The notes below the pieces were generated by a model, which did not search any database, had not been told where the DNA came from, and saw nothing but the letters and a program-made list of their open reading frames with translations. Position numbers and translations under genes: made by a program. DNA of 64,000 nucleotides from an uncultured bacterium (lineage in GTDB: Bacteria > Myxococcota_A > Polyangia > Polyangiales > Houyiibacteriaceae): the NCBI GenBank assembly GCA_938024995.1, contig CALJDU010000027.1, positions 1-64,000 of the forward strand. The letters are read 5' to 3'. Every line of letters starts with the position of its first letter. The stretch's first letter is position 1. Below are positions 61,805 to 64,000 of the stretch, in pieces.

Positions 61805-62731
61805 TTACTCTTTTCCGACTCGGCGCGCCATCAACTCTGTGATCGCATCACCTGGAGCGAGTTCACCCGAAAGGACGCTCGCGATGGCGTTCGCGATGGG
61901 CGCCTCGATGCGTACGCGCTCCGCAAAGCGTGATACCCGTTTCGCGATCGACACCCCTTCGATGTGGGCCCCGGCCTCGCGCCCCGCGTCTTCAATGCTC
62001 ATCCCGCTGGCGAGCGCGCGGCCAAGACGAATCTCGGGACGGTCATCGCCCGATGCGACCGCGATGAGGTCACCAAACCCTGCAAGACCGGTCATCGTTT
62101 CTGCCTTGCCGCCGAGGCTCGTCATGACGCGCGTGGCCTCCGCGATGCCGCGGGTCAGGAGAACCGCCGTTGCCGAAGGTCCCGCTTGGTATTCGGACCC
62201 GTAGCCGAGCGCGAGCGCCAAGAGGCCGACCATCGCGGAGGCGATCTCGACGCCGAGGACATCGCGCGATTCGTAGATGCGAAGCGCAGGTCCACCGATC
62301 GCGCTGCGGACGGCGGCGGCGACCTCGGGGAACCGACTGCCGACGATAACCCCCGCGGGCTTTCCTTCCGCGAGCGCGTCCGCGTCGAGGGGACCTGCCA
62401 GCGCTCCGACGCGCCGACACGGGGTCTTCTGTCGGAGCACTTGTGAGAGGGTCTGCAGATCATCGCCGACCAAGCCGCGGCTGACGTGAACGAGCATGTG
62501 ACGCCCGTCGAGATGCTTGCCGAGTTCGAAGCTCAGCTCAGGGCAAAGGTGTGAGGGCACCGCCATGAAGATGAGGTCGCGATCCGCGAGGTCCCCAAGC
62601 GACGAGGTCCAGCGCACGCCTTCGATCGTTCGCGCGCTCCGGCCGTGTAGCCGGACGTCGTGATCTTGGCGCGCGCTCGCCATCGCGATTCCGCGACCGA
62701 AGCCGCCGCCTCCAACGACTCCGACCTTCAT
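61805..62731 (-). CDS. GpsA-like protein lacking the catalytic lysines
   Basis: The 308-residue protein follows the glycerol-3-phosphate dehydrogenase (NAD(P)+) layout: dinucleotide motif VGVVGGGGFGRG (3-14), AGPLDADAL, and TGLAGFGDLIAV (about 214-225). Two invariant lysines of GpsA are replaced. The NKG-type position reads HVSRGL (R85), and the LKN block where the proton-transferring Lys lies reads SAMVGLLALA (V168). The RNRR-type phosphate contact is also altered. A shifted activity or a non-catalytic role is therefore likely. It overlaps the acyltransferase gene by four bases, so both act together. Confidence 0.78.
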   Translation of the reverse strand: MKVGVVGGGGFGRGIAMASARQDHDVRLHGRSARTIEGVRWTSSLGDLADRDLIFMAVPSHLCPELSFELGKHLDGRHMLVHVSRGLVGDDLQTLSQVLRQKTPCRRVGALAGPLDADALAEGKPAGVIVGSRFPEVAAAVRSAIGGPALRIYESRDVLGVEIASAMVGLLALALGYGSEYQAGPSATAVLLTRGIAEATRVMTSLGGKAETMTGLAGFGDLIAVASGDDRPEIRLGRALASGMSIEDAGREAGAHIEGVSIAKRVSRFAERVRIEAPIANAIASVLSGELAPGDAITELMARRVGKE

Positions 62732-64000
62732 CGTCGCACCCCCATCGCGCCGATCTCGCGAGCCGCCGCGATGCTCTCGGCACCCGCGACGTCTTCGGCG
62801 AAGGGCACCAAACGGTTTTGGTAGTAGAGCAGCAAGGTCGGGTCCTCCGCGGTGACCTCGACCCCGAGATCCCTCGCCGCGACGCGCGAGTGGTAGCCGC
62901 TCCAGACGCGAAGCGAGCGATCGATCAACGTGTCGGGGGTCGCGTCTGCGACGAAGGGGCTCACGCGAACGGCGCCCCGGTCTTGCATCTCGAGCAGGCG
63001 ATCACGGGTCTCGCCGACCGTTCGCCGCAGCTCCTCCCGCGACATCGAGACCTCACCGCGTAGGCGGAGGCGAGCGAAGAGATCAATGCCGTCGGTGCGC
63101 TCGACGACCCGCCGGAAGAGGACGTGCGCGACGACGTTCTGCGCCATCAAGACGGTCTCCTTTTTGTAGCGGTCCAGCAGCACCTCGCCGAGGTCGCGGG
63201 TGTAGGCGGCCTCTCGCGCGAGGTCGCGGTTGGGCTTGCCGTTCTGCATGACGTAGCCCGCCGGATCGATCGAGCTCCCGGCCGGCGTCACGCTCGCGCC
63301 CTCGTCGTCGATGAAGTTCCCGAAGGCGTCGACCGGCTCGCCGAAGCGAATGATGCAGGCGGCTTCCAGGCTCGTGAGCTTGCGGAAGAACGCGACCCAG
63401 CGATCGATGCGCGAGAACTCATCGTCCTCGATGATGTAGCGCGCTTTTCCTTCATCGCTGAGCCAGTCTTCCACCAAGGTCTCGGCTTCCAACACGAGCG
63501 CGTAGTTGATGGTGGTCGGGACGAAGTAGACGCGTCGGTCCACACCTTTGACCTGGTTGTTCGCGAAGGCGTTCACGGCGGAGCCAGCGAGGCCAAGCTT
63601 GAGCCGGTTCTCGATCATGCCGGAGCGGCTGCGCGTTCCCCCAGGGAAAAAGAGCGAGTGGTAGCCGCGCTCAATCATGACCTGCGAGTACGACTTGAGG
63701 ACGTCCTTGTAGAGCGCCGCTTTCACCCTGCGGTCGACGCGATAGGCGCCGAGGTTGTGCATGAAGAAGCTGATGATCGGGTTCGTGAAGAGGTTCTTGC
63801 CCGCTCCATAAATCACGGGCGAGAGGCCGCTCTGCTCGAGCGCGTGTCCCAAGACGATGGAGTCCAGGTTGCTCGAGTGCGTCGGCACGTAAACAAGGGT
63901 CCCGCGCTTCTGAAGATCGCGCAGTCGCTCCACGTTGCCTTCGACCGTCAGCAGGCGATCCACCGCGGTCGACCGCGCACCGCTTCGAACCGCGATCGGT
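62728..64000 (-). CDS. Glycerol-3-phosphate acyltransferase (PlsB-like), 5' end beyond window
   Basis: The visible 424 residues include the HX4D active site VPTHSSNLDSIVLG near the start, then KNLFTNPIISFF, the substrate loop FFPGGTRSRSGM, and VYFVPTTINYALVLEAE. These are blocks I, II, III and IV of the PlsB acyltransferases, which add the first fatty acyl chain to glycerol 3-phosphate. A GTG at 63963 is available, but the frame is open to the window edge with no stop, and PlsB homologues are much longer at this end, so the gene is truncated here. It heads the operon with the GpsA-like and dehydrogenase genes. Confidence 0.85.
   Translation of the reverse strand, partial: PIAVRSGARSTAVDRLLTVEGNVERLRDLQKRGTLVYVPTHSSNLDSIVLGHALEQSGLSPVIYGAGKNLFTNPIISFFMHNLGAYRVDRRVKAALYKDVLKSYSQVMIERGYHSLFFPGGTRSRSGMIENRLKLGLAGSAVNAFANNQVKGVDRRVYFVPTTINYALVLEAETLVEDWLSDEGKARYIIEDDEFSRIDRWVAFFRKLTSLEAACIIRFGEPVDAFGNFIDDEGASVTPAGSSIDPAGYVMQNGKPNRDLAREAAYTRDLGEVLLDRYKKETVLMAQNVVAHVLFRRVVERTDGIDLFARLRLRGEVSMSREELRRTVGETRDRLLEMQDRGAVRVSPFVADATPDTLIDRSLRVWSGYHSRVAARDLGVEVTAEDPTLLLYYQNRLVPFAEDVAGAESIAAAREIGAMGVRR

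Overview
This is about 64 kb of very GC-rich DNA with strong third-position bias, and it looks like a myxobacterial chromosome (Myxococcota, plausibly Polyangiales/Sandaracinaceae). The reasons are the many lipoproteins with Cys-Gly-Asp-Asp N-termini, a MYXO-CTERM-like tail, two Pkn2-type Ser/Thr kinases, an FG-GAP surface lipoprotein, DIDNDMDG repeat lipoproteins, and two DUF1592/DUF1552/DUF1501-type secreted cassettes. I see no rRNA, tRNA, CRISPR array, insertion sequence or prophage. Coding density is high; no gene-free stretch exceeds 300 bases. The largest gaps are 18650-18905, which holds a tandem repeat, and 49055-49268, which holds one hairpin.

Layout. 1-6.5 kb: small multipass membrane proteins around an AlkA-type DNA glycosylase, a TDP2-like phosphodiesterase and a secreted M15-like peptidase with its own sigma70-type promoter. 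6.6-9.8 kb: DUF1592-family protein and Tat-exported DUF1552 protein. 9.8-16.8 kb: JmjC-like oxygenase, DUF3604 metallohydrolase, MoaB, a zinc-ribbon peptide with a radical SAM/SPASM enzyme, and a leucine-rich-repeat protein. 16.8-24 kb: two heme-motif lipoproteins, a tandem repeat, a four-gene overlapping operon (ECF sigma, FecR/TPR, outer-membrane protein, lipoprotein) and a calcium-repeat lipoprotein. 24-34 kb: NADAR glycosidase, N-formylglutamate amidohydrolase, two divergent kinases, a bidirectional terminator, RtcB and a secreted alpha/beta hydrolase. 33.7-41 kb: a three-gene operon of SNF2 helicase, SbcD/YhaO-like nuclease and SbcC/YhaN-like ATPase. 41-49 kb: FabD, a histidine kinase/response regulator pair, an AraC regulator, a PiT-like transporter and MmsA. 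49-64 kb: AlaX-like editing protein, FG-GAP lipoprotein, a second cytochrome-like/DUF1501 operon, and an operon of glycerol-phosphate acyltransferase (cut by the window end), a GpsA-like protein without its catalytic lysines, and an iron alcohol dehydrogenase.

The best candidates for something undescribed are the zinc-ribbon/radical SAM pair with a possibly leaderless promoter, the helicase-nuclease-ATPase operon, the overlapping sigma/FecR/OMP/lipoprotein operon, and the degenerate GpsA. All functions come from motif reading; no search was run.
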